A program made the translations under genes and the position numbers. Shown here in pieces: positions 16,212 to 25,676 of a stretch of 64,000 nucleotides of DNA. Numbering within the stretch: position 1 is the stretch's first letter; every line of letters starts with the position of its first letter. The notes under the pieces are model-generated. The model saw only the letters and a list, made by a program, of their open reading frames with translations, did not search any database and was not told the DNA's origin. The DNA comes from Pseudomonas gingeri (GTDB taxonomy: Bacteria; Pseudomonadota; Gammaproteobacteria; Pseudomonadales; Pseudomonadaceae), in NCBI RefSeq assembly GCF_013386165.1, contig NZ_JACAOS010000028.1:1-64000 (forward strand). The letters are read 5' to 3'.

Positions 16212-18617
16212 ATGTCCCGCTCGCTCGACACCTTGCTGCGCCCCAGTCTCCTCGCCGTGGCCATTGCCTTCAGCGCCCCATTGCTCAGCCCGATGCTGAT
16301 GGCGGCCGAACAGGCTTCCAACGTTCACGCCTACAACCTGCCGGCCGGGCCACTGGGTTCGACCCTGAGTCAGATCGCCAGCCAGGCGGGCCTGGCCCTG
16401 AGCCTCGACCCCGCACTGGCCTCGGGTAAAACCTCGGCCCCGGTCAAAGGCCAGTTCGATGCCATCACCGCCTTGCACACCGCCCTCGGCGGCACCGGTC
16501 TGCAACTGGTGCAAAGCAGCGCCGGGACCTACACCCTGATCGCAATCCCGAGCGGCGTTCTGGCCTTGCCGGAAACCAATATCACCGGCCAAGGCACCGC
16601 TGAAAGCGCCTGGGGCCCGGTCGAAGGTTATACCGCCACGCGCACGGCGGCGGGCACCAAGACCGATACGCCGATCGTCGAAGCGCCTCGCTCGATTTCG
16701 GTCATTACCCGCGCGCAGATGGAAGACCGCGGCGTCCAGAACCTCGACGACGCCCTGCGCTACACCCCCGGTGTGATCGCCAGCAGCTACGGCACCGACT
16801 CGCGCGCCGACTGGTTGCGGATCCGTGGCTTCGAACCGACCCAGTTCCTCGATGGCCTGCCTCTGCCCAAAGGCTCCTATGCCAACCCAAAACTCGAAAC
16901 CTGGGACCTGGAACGTATTGCCGTACTCCGTGGCCCAGCCTCTTCGGTGTATGGTCAAACTCCGCCAGGTGGCATGCTCGATATGGTCAGCCGCCGTCCC
17001 GAGGCCGAGAGCAGCCACGAAGTCCGTGCCGAAGTGGGCAGCGATAATCGCAAACAGATCAGCTTCGACAGCACCGGCAAGATCGACGACGACGGCCGCT
17101 TCCTCTATCGCATCGACGGTGTCATCCGTGACGGTGACACCCCCATCGACGACGTCGGCGACAAGCGCTACAACATCGCGCCGAGCCTGACCTGGAATAT
17201 CGACGACGACACGCACCTGACCTTCCTGTCCGAGTACACCCGCGACGATACCGGCATCAGCGGTCAGTTCCTGCCCCTGCAGGGCACCAAACTGCCTTCG
17301 GCTGCCGGGACTATTTCCCACAGCAAAAACCTCGGCGATCCGGATTCGGACTACTACGACCGTACCTACTACGCCCTGGGCTACGCCTTCGATCATCGTT
17401 TCAACGATGTCTGGCAGTTCAAACAGAACCTGCGCTACACCAAGAGCGAGCTGAATTTCCGCCAGGCCTACGCCTCCTACGGTGATGTCGTCGCGCCGGA
17501 CGGCACCCTGACCCGTCTCGTCGACAAGGTCGATGAAAACATCAGCCAGATCGCACTGGACAACCACTTCCAGGCCGACTTCCAGACCGGCGCCCTTAGC
17601 CACACCGTCCTGCTGGGGCTGGACCATCAGCGCACCGATACCAGCTACAAATGGCAAGAAGGCGCCGCGCCGAACAGCAACGTGAACAACCCGATCTACG
17701 GGCAAAACTTCTCCAACATCGCCTACAACACCTTCTACAACTACAACCAGAAAACCGACCAGACCGGCCTCTATGCCCAGGACCAGATCGCCCTGGACAA
17801 GTGGCGCCTGACCCTCGGCGGTCGTGAGGACTGGATTCACACCGGCACCACCTTCTTCAATAACAACAACGCCACCAACACCCAGCGCGACAGCGCCTTC
17901 AGCGGCAACGCCGGCCTGAGCTATGTGTTTGACTCCGGGATTACCCCGTATATTTCCTATACCGAGTCGTTCCAACCATCCCAGGGTGCCAACGCCAGCG
18001 CGACCCAGTCGTTCAAGCCGACTCAAGGCCACCAGTACGAAGCCGGTGTGAAGTACCAACCGCCGGGTAGCAAGACCCTGCTCACCGCGGCCGTCTTCGA
18101 CCTTCGCCAGAAAAACGTCTCGGTCAGTGACCGCGGCATCACCAGCCAGATCGGCGAAACCAAGGTCCGAGGCCTGGAGCTGGAAGCCACGTCCGACGTG
18201 ACCAAAAACCTCAAGCTGATCGCGGCGTACACCTACACCGACTCGGAAATCCTCAAGGGCGACGACCAGGGCAACCGCCTGCAACTGGTACCGCGTAACC
18301 AGGCTTCCGTCTGGAGCGATTACACCTGGCGCACCGGTTTCCTCGACGGCTTCGGTGTCGGTGGTGGCGTGCGTTATGTCGGCGATACCTTCGGCAACAC
18401 GGCCAACACCCCCAACGGTCACGTCAGTTCCTACGCGGTTTATGACGCAGCGGTGCATTACGACCTGAGCCGCCTGAGCAGCTCCCTGGCCGGCGCATCG
18501 GTGGAAGTCAACGCGAAAAACCTGTTCAACAAGGACTACCTCTCCACCTGTGACGGCACCTGGTGCTACTACGGTGACCAACGCAGCGTGGTCGCCGCGG
18601 TCAACTACAAGTGGTAA
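16212..18617 (+). CDS. TonB-dependent siderophore receptor with STN signalling domain
   Basis: The 801-residue outer-membrane protein has a signal peptide (about 1-32, ending PMLMAA), an STN secretin/TonB signalling domain (about 38-112), a plug (about 150-275, with APRSISVITRAQMEDRGVQNLDDALRYTPGV and VLRGPASSVYGQTPPGGMLDMVSRRP), and a 22-strand barrel ending in the aromatic AAVNYKW. The STN domain and the adjacent FecI/FecR pair define a transducing receptor. The pattern resembles ferrichrome/FpvA-type receptors, but the ligand is not determinable. AGGAACC precedes the ATG. Confidence 0.93.
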   Translation: MSRSLDTLLRPSLLAVAIAFSAPLLSPMLMAAEQASNVHAYNLPAGPLGSTLSQIASQAGLALSLDPALASGKTSAPVKGQFDAITALHTALGGTGLQLVQSSAGTYTLIAIPSGVLALPETNITGQGTAESAWGPVEGYTATRTAAGTKTDTPIVEAPRSISVITRAQMEDRGVQNLDDALRYTPGVIASSYGTDSRADWLRIRGFEPTQFLDGLPLPKGSYANPKLETWDLERIAVLRGPASSVYGQTPPGGMLDMVSRRPEAESSHEVRAEVGSDNRKQISFDSTGKIDDDGRFLYRIDGVIRDGDTPIDDVGDKRYNIAPSLTWNIDDDTHLTFLSEYTRDDTGISGQFLPLQGTKLPSAAGTISHSKNLGDPDSDYYDRTYYALGYAFDHRFNDVWQFKQNLRYTKSELNFRQAYASYGDVVAPDGTLTRLVDKVDENISQIALDNHFQADFQTGALSHTVLLGLDHQRTDTSYKWQEGAAPNSNVNNPIYGQNFSNIAYNTFYNYNQKTDQTGLYAQDQIALDKWRLTLGGREDWIHTGTTFFNNNNATNTQRDSAFSGNAGLSYVFDSGITPYISYTESFQPSQGANASATQSFKPTQGHQYEAGVKYQPPGSKTLLTAAVFDLRQKNVSVSDRGITSQIGETKVRGLELEATSDVTKNLKLIAAYTYTDSEILKGDDQGNRLQLVPRNQASVWSDYTWRTGFLDGFGVGGGVRYVGDTFGNTANTPNGHVSSYAVYDAAVHYDLSRLSSSLAGASVEVNAKNLFNKDYLSTCDGTWCYYGDQRSVVAAVNYKW

Positions 18618-18656
18618 CCACACCTATGACGCGGACGGCCTGAACCACCGCGGACC

Positions 18657-18740
18657 TGTAGGAGCCAGCTTGCTGGCGATGAGGCCCTTGAGCCTGGCAG
18701 CGCCCATTCGGACGCCATCGCCAGCAAGCTGGCTCCTACA
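18657..18740. repeat. REP palindrome pair
   Basis: TGTAGGAGCCAGCTTGCTGG and CCAGCAAGCTGGCTCCTACA are near-perfect inverted arms between the receptor and PepSY genes. Confidence 0.88.
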
Positions 18741-18836
18741 GGTTTTTCGGCGTTTTCCGGACTTATTTACTTAGCTGAACAACCTTGAGGTAAGCCCCAT
18801 TCCTATAGCGGCCCCCCATCCGAACTGTGGCAATCC

Positions 18837-19955
18837 ATGAAAAGCCAAACCATCCGCCGCTGGTCCTTTGTCCATACCTGGGCCAGCCTGATCTGCACCC
18901 TGTTCCTGCTGATGCTGGCGCTGACCGGCCTGCCCTTGATCTTCCACCACGAGATCGACCACCTGCTGGGCGACACCGCCGAGGTGCCGACGCTGCCCGC
19001 CGATACCCCGCGCCTGGACTTGCAACAACTGGTCCGCGCCGCCGAGGCCCATCGCCCAGGCGAGGTCATGCAGTATTTCGGCTGGGACGAAGACGAGCCC
19101 AATGGCGTGACCACGATCATGGCGAAAACCGCCGGCACCGAGCCCAACTCCTCCCACACCTTCATGCTCGACGCCCGCTCCGGCCAGGCCCTGGAACTGC
19201 CTTCGGCCAACGGCGGGCTGATGATGGTCATGCTGCGCCTGCACGTCGACCTGTTCGCCGGGCTGCCCGGCAAGCTGCTATTGGCCTTCATGGGCGTGCT
19301 GTTCGTACTGGCGATCATCTCCGGCGTGGTGCTCTACCTGCCGTTCATGCGCCGGCTGAAGTTCGCCAGCGTACGCCGCGAAAAATCCACCCGCCTGCGC
19401 TGGCTCGACCTGCACAACCTGATCGGTATCGTGACCCTGACCTGGTGCCTGGTGGTGGGCATCACCGGGGTGATCAGCGCCTGCGCCGACCTGCTGATCG
19501 CCGCCTGGCGCACCGACACCCTGGGCGCCATGGTCGCCCCCTATCGCAACGCCCCGCCGCTGACCGCACTGGCACCGGCCACGCACCTGCTGGAGATCGC
19601 CGCCGAAGCCGCCCCCGGCATGCGCCCGGACTTTATCGCCTTCCCCGGCACGCGCTTTTCCAGCGAACACCACTACGCGGTCTTCATGAAAGGCAGCACC
19701 CATCTGACCTCGCACCTGCTGACTCCGGTGCTGATCGACGCCAGCACCCTGCAGGTCACCGCCGTGGGCCAGCGCCCCTGGTACATGGACGCCATGGGCA
19801 TGTCGCAGCCCCTGCATTTCGGCGACTACGGCGGCATGCCGATGAAAGTGCTCTGGGCCGTGCTGGATATCCTGACCATCATCGTGCTCGGCAGCGGCCT
19901 GTACCTGTGGTGGGTACGCCGACGGGCCAGCCTGAAAACCGAGGGCCCACGATGA
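18837..19955 (+). CDS. PepSY-associated transmembrane protein
   Basis: The 372-residue inner-membrane protein begins RRWSFVHTWASLICTLFLLMLALTGLPLIF, the first of four predicted helices (others about 138-160, 193-216 and 340-362). Periplasmic PepSY-like segments lie between them. Histidines in HTW, HHEIDHLL and the LHVDLF and WLDLHNLIG segments fit the family proposed to reduce siderophore-bound iron (FoxB/FpvG-like). Its place after a siderophore receptor supports an iron-release role; this is inferred. Confidence 0.87.
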   Translation: MKSQTIRRWSFVHTWASLICTLFLLMLALTGLPLIFHHEIDHLLGDTAEVPTLPADTPRLDLQQLVRAAEAHRPGEVMQYFGWDEDEPNGVTTIMAKTAGTEPNSSHTFMLDARSGQALELPSANGGLMMVMLRLHVDLFAGLPGKLLLAFMGVLFVLAIISGVVLYLPFMRRLKFASVRREKSTRLRWLDLHNLIGIVTLTWCLVVGITGVISACADLLIAAWRTDTLGAMVAPYRNAPPLTALAPATHLLEIAAEAAPGMRPDFIAFPGTRFSSEHHYAVFMKGSTHLTSHLLTPVLIDASTLQVTAVGQRPWYMDAMGMSQPLHFGDYGGMPMKVLWAVLDILTIIVLGSGLYLWWVRRRASLKTEGPR

Positions 19956-20137
19956 AACCGCGCTCATCGAATTTCTGGAAGGTCTTCGGCATTCCCACGC
20001 TGATCGCCCTGCTCAGTGCCGCCGGGCTGTTCGCCGCCCTACTGGGCGACGGCGCCTGGGATGCGCTGAGCTGGTTGGGCTTGGGGATTCCGGCGGCCAT
20101 TTCCCTGCGTGGGCTGATGGGCCGGCGTCACCGGTAA
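19952..20137 (+). CDS. Small membrane protein following the PepSY gene
   Basis: The 61-residue protein MKPRSSNFWKVFGIPTLIAL... has two hydrophobic segments (about 13-31 and 38-53) with a basic tail (GRRHR). Its ATG overlaps the PepSY gene's stop as ATGA, so it is translationally coupled. No conserved domain is recognised. A helper role in the same iron-related membrane complex is a guess from position. It is distinct from the larger out-of-frame reading frame that covers the PepSY gene. Confidence 0.72.
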   Translation: MKPRSSNFWKVFGIPTLIALLSAAGLFAALLGDGAWDALSWLGLGIPAAISLRGLMGRRHR

Positions 20138-20198
20138 CCCATTCAACAAGCGGACCAACGCCGCGCCCCATTGCTGATCCTCACGCAACCCCAGCGAC

Positions 20199-21572
20199 CT
20201 ACTCATGGGCAACCCCGATGTCGAAGTTCAGCGCCTCGGCGGGTTTGCCCTGGCCGATGCCGTACCAATCGAGTTTGCGAGTCAGCACCATGAACACCCC
20301 GAGCAGGCAGAACAACAACAGCGAGCCCATCAGCAGCGCATAGTCCTCGGCGCTGAGCAGCCCGTAGAGCAAGCCATACAAGGCCGCCAGGGCGACGCCG
20401 AAGCCCAGCCCATGGACCCGGCTGCGCAACACATGGCAAACATAGAAGCCGATCAACGCGACACAGGCACCGGCCGACAACAGATACGCCAGGCCAAACC
20501 CCAGGTGCTCGGACAGCGACAGCAACAGCAGGTAGAAAAACGCCAGCGCCACCCCGACCAGGGCGTACTGGACCGGATGCACCGCCAGACGCTTGAGCAC
20601 TTCGAACAGAAAGAAGCCGGCAAAGGTCAGGGCGACAAACAGCAACGCATATTTGATCGCCCGATCGGACTTGAGGTACTGATCCACCGGTTCGATAAAA
20701 CTCACACCGAAGCTGCGGGCCTTGAAGCCATCGCAGTCGGTGGTCTGCAAGCAGTTGTTCAGCGCTTCACGCAGATTGGTGGAGAAGAACGAGGTCTGCC
20801 ACTGGGCGCTGAAACCCTGGTCGGTGACTTCCCGTTTGAACGGCAGGTAATTGCCGATAAAGCTCGGATGCGGCCAATCGGCACTCAGATGAATACTGCT
20901 GGTCTTGCCCACCGGCAGCACCTGTAACTGACCGGTGCCTTGCAGCGCCAAGTCGAAGGCGAAGTCGAGGCGTTGTTCTTCGCGACCATCGACGCGCGGC
21001 AAGTTCACATGCACACCATCGCCCAACCAACTGACCTGGGTCCCGGGCCGGAACTCCAGGTTCTGGCTGCCCACGTGCAAGGTCAGGGCGTTTTCGATGC
21101 CGCGGATATCGCTGATGCCCACTGCCAGGTACGGCTCGTCGAAACGGTAGTCGGCAAAGTCCTCAGTGATGCCCAATTGCAGCGGCAACACGAAACTGCC
21201 GCTGATCTGGTTATTGGCGTGAAACAGCCGCGCTTCGTAGATGCCCCGCGAGCGCAACTCGGTCTGGACCTTGCCATCGAGTTCGAAACGCTCCGGCAAA
21301 AAGTACAGGCGCCCGCTGACTTCGCTGCTTTGCTGGTAACGCTCGCCCTTGGCATCGGTCTTCCATTCACGAACGGTCTGGCGATACGGCACCACCAGCA
21401 GCGGACCATTCACTTGCTGGCTGTAGCTGGAACTGCGGGCGATGTCTTCGAGGACACCGTCGCGCAGGCGCTGACGTTCGGTGATGACGCCGTCGATCAT
21501 CATCAACGGCACCAGCAACACCAGCATCAATAGGGCAATCGCCCCGAGTTTTATAGCCAGACCGCGATTCAT
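20199..21572 (-). CDS. creD: Inner-membrane protein CreD
   Basis: The 457-residue protein begins MNRGLAIKLGAIALLMLVLLVPLMMIDGVITERQ, the first helix of CreD, followed by a long periplasmic beta-rich domain (about 40-300) and a C-terminal block of about five helices. CreD is the effector of the CreBC (BlrAB) system; loss alters envelope integrity and beta-lactam tolerance in Pseudomonas and Stenotrophomonas. AGGGAGAG precedes the chosen ATG. It follows creC with a 95-bp gap in which I find no clear TTCAC tandem cre tag, so it may be read from the upstream promoter. Confidence 0.93.
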   Translation of the reverse strand: MNRGLAIKLGAIALLMLVLLVPLMMIDGVITERQRLRDGVLEDIARSSSYSQQVNGPLLVVPYRQTVREWKTDAKGERYQQSSEVSGRLYFLPERFELDGKVQTELRSRGIYEARLFHANNQISGSFVLPLQLGITEDFADYRFDEPYLAVGISDIRGIENALTLHVGSQNLEFRPGTQVSWLGDGVHVNLPRVDGREEQRLDFAFDLALQGTGQLQVLPVGKTSSIHLSADWPHPSFIGNYLPFKREVTDQGFSAQWQTSFFSTNLREALNNCLQTTDCDGFKARSFGVSFIEPVDQYLKSDRAIKYALLFVALTFAGFFLFEVLKRLAVHPVQYALVGVALAFFYLLLLSLSEHLGFGLAYLLSAGACVALIGFYVCHVLRSRVHGLGFGVALAALYGLLYGLLSAEDYALLMGSLLLFCLLGVFMVLTRKLDWYGIGQGKPAEALNFDIGVAHE

Positions 21573-21667
21573 GGGTTCTCTCCCTGTTGGAATGAGGGAG
21601 AGTCTGTAGAGCCTGTGTGGAGGCTTGATGGGGTGAATATGGAGACTGTGTGGAGATGCCCGGTATC

Positions 21668-23086
21668 TCAGGGAAAGATCAAGCTGACCTCGACCCCGCC
21701 GGGGACATTGCCGATGGTCAACTCGCCGCCGTGCAGCTTCATCACTTCCTCGACGAAATTCAGTCCCAGCCCGGTGCTTTTTCGACCGCTGCCCGGCCGT
21801 GGCAGGGAATAGAAGCGTTCGCTCAATCTCGGCAACGCATACTCGGGAATGGCATCGGCCTGGTTGAACAGGGTCAAGCACAGCTGCCGACCCTGGCGTT
21901 CGGCCTTGAAGCGCACAAGCCCTTCCAGCGGCGTGAAGTCCAGGGCATTGTCCAACAGGTTACCGATGGCCTGACGCAACAGGAACAACTCGCCGAAGAC
22001 CTTCAGGTCCGACGTAATCGACTGCTCCACCTGCAAGCGCCCGCGTTCGATCCGCGCGGCCTGGGCCTGCACCACCTCATCCACCAGGCTGGCCAGGGGT
22101 ATTTCGACCTGTTCCTCAAGCACCTGGCGCTGCTCCACCAGCGCCAGGTTCAGCAGCCGCTCGATCAACTGCTGCATCCGTGCGCTTTCGCTGTCGATAT
22201 TGTCGACGAAACGCTCGCGCTGGGCCTGCGGCATCTCGCCCTGCAACAACTCCGCCGCGCCGCGAATCGCCGCCAGCGGGCTTTTCAGCTCATGGGTCAG
22301 GGTGTGCACATAACGCTCGACATAGGCCTTGCCTTCCAATTGCGTGCGCATGTGCTCAACGGCGTTGGCCAACTGCGCCATCTCGCCACCGCGATAGCGC
22401 GGCAACTCGGCCTTGTGACCCTCGCTGACCGCCTGGGCGTAAGCGGTCAGGCGCCGTAACGCCGCGCTCAGCCACCAGGACAGCAGCGCGCCGAACAACA
22501 GACCGAGGCCGATCAACCCGGCGCCATACATCAGCAGGCGGTGCTCGGTGCGGTCCACGTAAGGCTGCAACGAACTGTTGGGCTTGGCCACCGTGACCAC
22601 GCCGATGATCTGATCGTTGTCGGTGATCGGCGCGCCAACGTGCATCACCGAGGAGTTCGGGTCACCGTCCACCGTACGGGTCGAGCGGGCGCCGTACTCA
22701 CCGCGCAGGGTCAGGTAGACATCGTTCCAGTTCGAATAGTCCTGCCCCACCGCCTGCTCGGCGGAATCGAGCAACACGATGCCGTGGGCGTCGGTCACGT
22801 AGATCCGGTGGTTGACCTGATTCTTCTCCAGGCCCCAGATCGTCGCCGCCGGCTTGCGCTGGCCGTAGGCCTTGAGCGCGTCGGGCAGGCGACTCTGGCT
22901 GAGGGTGCCGTGCTTCACATCGTCATGGAGGATTTCCGCCAGCAGGTTGGCGGTGTCCACCAGGGTTTCCTCGGTGGACTGACGCACGCCGGGGCGGATT
23001 TCCTTCATGACCGTATTCAGCACGAAATAGCCGGTCAGGCCGACGAAGAGGAAGTACACCAGGAAAATCCGGATCCCCAACGGCAT
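21668..23086 (-). CDS. creC: Sensor histidine kinase CreC
   Basis: The 472-residue kinase has an N-terminal helix (about 7-27), a periplasmic sensor region (about 28-183), a second helix (184-206), a HAMP segment, and the phosphoacceptor H265 in THELKSPLAAIRG. N, G1 and G2 boxes follow (NLLDNALDFTP, GRKSTGLGLNFVEEV). CreC phosphorylates CreB in response to metabolic or peptidoglycan-related cues. Its ATG shares one base with the creB stop codon (TGATG). Confidence 0.93.
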   Translation of the reverse strand: MPLGIRIFLVYFLFVGLTGYFVLNTVMKEIRPGVRQSTEETLVDTANLLAEILHDDVKHGTLSQSRLPDALKAYGQRKPAATIWGLEKNQVNHRIYVTDAHGIVLLDSAEQAVGQDYSNWNDVYLTLRGEYGARSTRTVDGDPNSSVMHVGAPITDNDQIIGVVTVAKPNSSLQPYVDRTEHRLLMYGAGLIGLGLLFGALLSWWLSAALRRLTAYAQAVSEGHKAELPRYRGGEMAQLANAVEHMRTQLEGKAYVERYVHTLTHELKSPLAAIRGAAELLQGEMPQAQRERFVDNIDSESARMQQLIERLLNLALVEQRQVLEEQVEIPLASLVDEVVQAQAARIERGRLQVEQSITSDLKVFGELFLLRQAIGNLLDNALDFTPLEGLVRFKAERQGRQLCLTLFNQADAIPEYALPRLSERFYSLPRPGSGRKSTGLGLNFVEEVMKLHGGELTIGNVPGGVEVSLIFP

Positions 23087-23766
23087 CAGCTATTCCCCAG
23101 GCTGTAGCTGTAGCCCAGGCCGCGATGGGTCTGGATCGGCTCGGCATCGGCCGCCACCAGCCGCAACTTGGCCCGCAGGCTCTTGATGTGGCTGTCGATA
23201 TTGCGCTCGTAGCCAGCGTCCGCCGCCACGCCCAGGGCATCGAGCAACTGCTCGCGGCTGAAGACCCGTTCGGGTTGTTCCAGCAGGCAGGCCAGCAGAC
23301 GGAATTCGTGACGGGTCAGGCTCAAGGGCTGGCTGCGATAACTGATCTGTACCCGCTCGTGATCGACCAGGAAACGCCCGTTGGCAACCGGCGACGCCGC
23401 CGGGGGCAGCACACGTTTGAGGATCGCCCGTACCCGCGCCGCGACTTCTCGCGGGCTGAAGGGCTTGACCACGTAATCGTCGGCGCCGATTTCCAGGCCC
23501 ACCACGCGGTCGATCTCGCCATCACGGGCGCTGAGAAACATCACCGGCACTTCGGTAAAGCGCCGCAGTTGCTTGCACACCTCAAAACCGCTGATGTCCG
23601 GCAGGCCGATATCGAGAATCAGCAGGTCGGCCGGTGTCGCCCGCTGGTGCTCGACCGCCGCACCGCCCAGGTTCAGCCAGGTGGTGGTGAAGCCCTCACC
23701 CTGCAAGGCGTAAATCAGGGTATCGGCAATCGCCGCTTCGTCTTCGACAATCAGGATATGGGGCAT
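23086..23766 (-). CDS. creB: Response regulator CreB (OmpR family)
   Basis: The 226-residue protein has a receiver domain with E8-D9-E10, phosphoacceptor D52 (LILDIGLPD), and K101 (DDYVVKPFSPRE), and a C-terminal winged helix (about 130-224, HEFRLLACLLEQPERVFSREQLLDALGV). It is the DNA-binding partner of CreC and activates creD. A protease-like gene lies 58 bp upstream on the same strand, so the four may be read together. Confidence 0.93.
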   Translation of the reverse strand: MPHILIVEDEAAIADTLIYALQGEGFTTTWLNLGGAAVEHQRATPADLLILDIGLPDISGFEVCKQLRRFTEVPVMFLSARDGEIDRVVGLEIGADDYVVKPFSPREVAARVRAILKRVLPPAASPVANGRFLVDHERVQISYRSQPLSLTRHEFRLLACLLEQPERVFSREQLLDALGVAADAGYERNIDSHIKSLRAKLRLVAADAEPIQTHRGLGYSYSLGNS

Positions 23767-23824
23767 GGCGTCCGAGCACTGGCGTTAATGGCGCAACGGT
23801 GCCGGACGCGTGCCGCCCCGTCAA

Positions 23825-24328
23825 TCAGCAGTCGGGTTTGTCAGCGGTATAACGTCGCGCCGGGTTCACCGCCGCGCCGAATTCACGCAGGGCCTTGGCG
23901 CCGATCAGCAGTGGGTAGTTGAAGCTGCTGCGGTTGGTCAGGTTGACCTCCACGCTGCGCTTGACGTTGCCCAGGCACATCTCCAGCTCCACCACCGGGC
24001 GCTTGCTCGGGTCGGCGCTTGTTTCACCGTCCTCGTCTTCCTCGGTACGGTTCTTGATCTTGCTGATGCGCGAAACCTTGTGTTCATAGACCTTGCCGTC
24101 GGCATCCGCGGTGCCCAGGCGGAAGCGTACCCAATCCTCGCCATCGCGCTTGAACAACTCGATGTCCTTGGCCGACAGCGAAGCGGTGAGCGCGCCAGTG
24201 TCCATCTTGGCCTTGAAGGTCTGGCCGATTTCCGGCAACTGGATGTATTCGTAGCGCCCGTAGAGGGTCGGTTCGGCCGCCATGACCGGCAGGGCCAGGA
24301 GGGACAACAGGACAAGAATGGATTTCAC
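23825..24328 (-). CDS. Exported retropepsin-like protease (RimK-linked 'ATP-dependent zinc protease' family)
   Basis: The 167-residue protein starts at GTG (24328) with a clean signal peptide VKSILVLLSLLALPVMAA; AAAGG precedes it. The mature part contains KAKMDTGALTASLSA, whose D-T-G triad is the single aspartyl-protease active-site motif of this family, and the C-terminal LLIGAKALREFGAAVNPARRY. The name 'ATP-dependent zinc protease' is historical; the fold is retropepsin-like. It sits directly upstream of creBCD, an arrangement also found in P. aeruginosa, suggesting an envelope-related role. Confidence 0.82.
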   Translation of the reverse strand: MKSILVLLSLLALPVMAAEPTLYGRYEYIQLPEIGQTFKAKMDTGALTASLSAKDIELFKRDGEDWVRFRLGTADADGKVYEHKVSRISKIKNRTEEDEDGETSADPSKRPVVELEMCLGNVKRSVEVNLTNRSSFNYPLLIGAKALREFGAAVNPARRYTADKPDC

Positions 24329-24426
24329 TTCGGCTGTACCTTTGAGTGGACGCACAAGGGGCGCCATTTTAGACCGCTGTTCGCGCGTTGGTTCATGAAC
24401 AAATCTGACAGGCTGCCTTCCTACCC

Positions 24427-24498
24427 TGTAGGAGCCGGCTGGCTGGCGATAGCGCTGGTGAATATGACATCGCCATCGCCGGCAAGCCAGCGCCCACA
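24427..24498. repeat. REP palindrome pair
   Basis: TGTAGGAGCCGGCTGGCTGG and CCGGCAAGCCAGCGCCCACA form inverted arms between two divergently transcribed genes. Confidence 0.8.
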
Positions 24499-24595
24499 AG
24501 GGCCGTGTTCGTCCCCGACGTCACCCGTACGATTTGGCGTCCGGCCACGCCCGCCTTTATCATGGCGCGCCCTCACGTTTTGAAAGAGTCCCTGT

Positions 24596-25501
24596 ATGCG
24601 CCGCCTGCTCACCGGCAGTTTCGTCACCTTCCTGCTTTTGCTCAACACGCTGGTACTGTTCGGCCCGCTGATGCTCTTCGCGCTGCTCAAGCTGGTGCTG
24701 CCCGGTCATTTGCGCGACTACGCCAGCGGCGCGGTGATGTGGATCGCCGAAACCTGGGCCGAGATCGACAAACTGATCTTCGCCCTGTGCATCCCCACCC
24801 GCTGGGATATTCGCGGCGCCGAAGGCCTGCGCCGCGACACCTCGTACCTGGTGGTCTGCAACCATCAATCCTGGGTCGATATCCCGGCGCTGATCCAGAC
24901 GCTCAACCGGCACACGCCGTTCTTCAAGTTCTTCCTCAAGAAGGAATTGATCTGGGTGCCGTTCCTGGGCTTGGCCTGGTGGGCCCTGGATTATCCGTTC
25001 ATGAAGCGCTACTCCAAGGCCTTCCTCGACAAACACCCCGAACTCAAGGGCCATGACCTGGAAATCACCCAGGCCGCCTGCGAGTTGTTCAAGCGCCAAC
25101 CGGTGACCGTGGTCAATTACCTGGAAGGGACCCGCTTCAACCCGGCCAAACGCGAAGAGCAAGGCTCGCCCTTTACCCACCTGCTCAAACCCAAGGCCGG
25201 CGGCGTGGCCTTTGTCCTGGCGGCCATGGGTGAACAGCTGGACGCGATCCTCGACGTGACCGTGGTGTATCCACAAGAGCGGATTCCGGGTTTCTGGGAT
25301 TTGATCAGCGGCAACCTGCCCAAGGTCATCATCGACTTCCAGACCCGCGAGTTGAGCGCCGACCTGTGGCAAGGCGACTACGAGAACGACCCGCTGTTTC
25401 GCCAGCAGATCCAGGACTGGGTCAACCAGCTCTGGAGCGAAAAGGACCAGCGCATCGCGACCTTGCGTAACGAGCACGAGCCGACAGACCGGCCCGTTTG
25501 A
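24596..25501 (+). CDS. PlsC-type acyltransferase (YihG family)
   Basis: The 301-residue protein begins with a membrane helix (about 8-33) followed by a glycerolipid acyltransferase domain. The catalytic H90-x4-D95 motif is NHQSWVD and the substrate-binding E177-G-T-R is present (YLEGTRFNP). E. coli YihG is an alternative 1-acylglycerol-3-phosphate acyltransferase linked to phospholipid acyl composition and motility. Pseudomonas has several such paralogues, so the specific substrate is not assigned. It ends at a strong shared terminator. Confidence 0.88.
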   Translation: MRRLLTGSFVTFLLLLNTLVLFGPLMLFALLKLVLPGHLRDYASGAVMWIAETWAEIDKLIFALCIPTRWDIRGAEGLRRDTSYLVVCNHQSWVDIPALIQTLNRHTPFFKFFLKKELIWVPFLGLAWWALDYPFMKRYSKAFLDKHPELKGHDLEITQAACELFKRQPVTVVNYLEGTRFNPAKREEQGSPFTHLLKPKAGGVAFVLAAMGEQLDAILDVTVVYPQERIPGFWDLISGNLPKVIIDFQTRELSADLWQGDYENDPLFRQQIQDWVNQLWSEKDQRIATLRNEHEPTDRPV

Positions 25502-25508
25502 CTAGCAC

Positions 25509-25573
25509 CTGTGGGATCCCTTGAGTCTTGCGGTGCCTGTTCGGGCGCCATCGCCAGCAAGCCGGCTCCCACA
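25509..25573. repeat. REP remnant pair
   Basis: A degraded left arm CTGTGGGA is followed by an intact CGCCATCGCCAGCAAGCCGG(C)TCCCACA arm, downstream of the acyltransferase gene. Confidence 0.65.
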
Positions 25574-25617
25574 AAACCGCGTCCCACCATAAAAATACCG
25601 CTGTTCGCGCATAACAA

Positions 25618-25657
25618 AAAAACGCCTCGAACAGCTTGCACCATTCGAGGCGTTTTT
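25618..25657. terminator. Bidirectional intrinsic terminator
   Basis: ACGCCTCGA (25622-25630) pairs with TCGAGGCGT (25645-25653), with A and T runs on the two flanks that serve each strand. It sits between the convergent acyltransferase and DUF2780 genes. Confidence 0.9.
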
Positions 25658-25676
25658 ATTCGGGCCAGAGGCTGAA

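Noticed and set aside
16149-18623. 824-codon open frame antisense to the TonB receptor gene
   Set aside because: Mirror frame of a high-G+C gene with clear domains on the other strand.
18827-20137. 436-codon frame covering the PepSY gene
   Set aside because: Only its last 61 codons (19952-20137) look like a protein; the rest is out of frame with the PepSY protein.
21573-21667. cre-tag (TTCAC-N6-TTCAC) before creD
   Set aside because: Only one TTCAC is present on the coding strand; no tandem pair.
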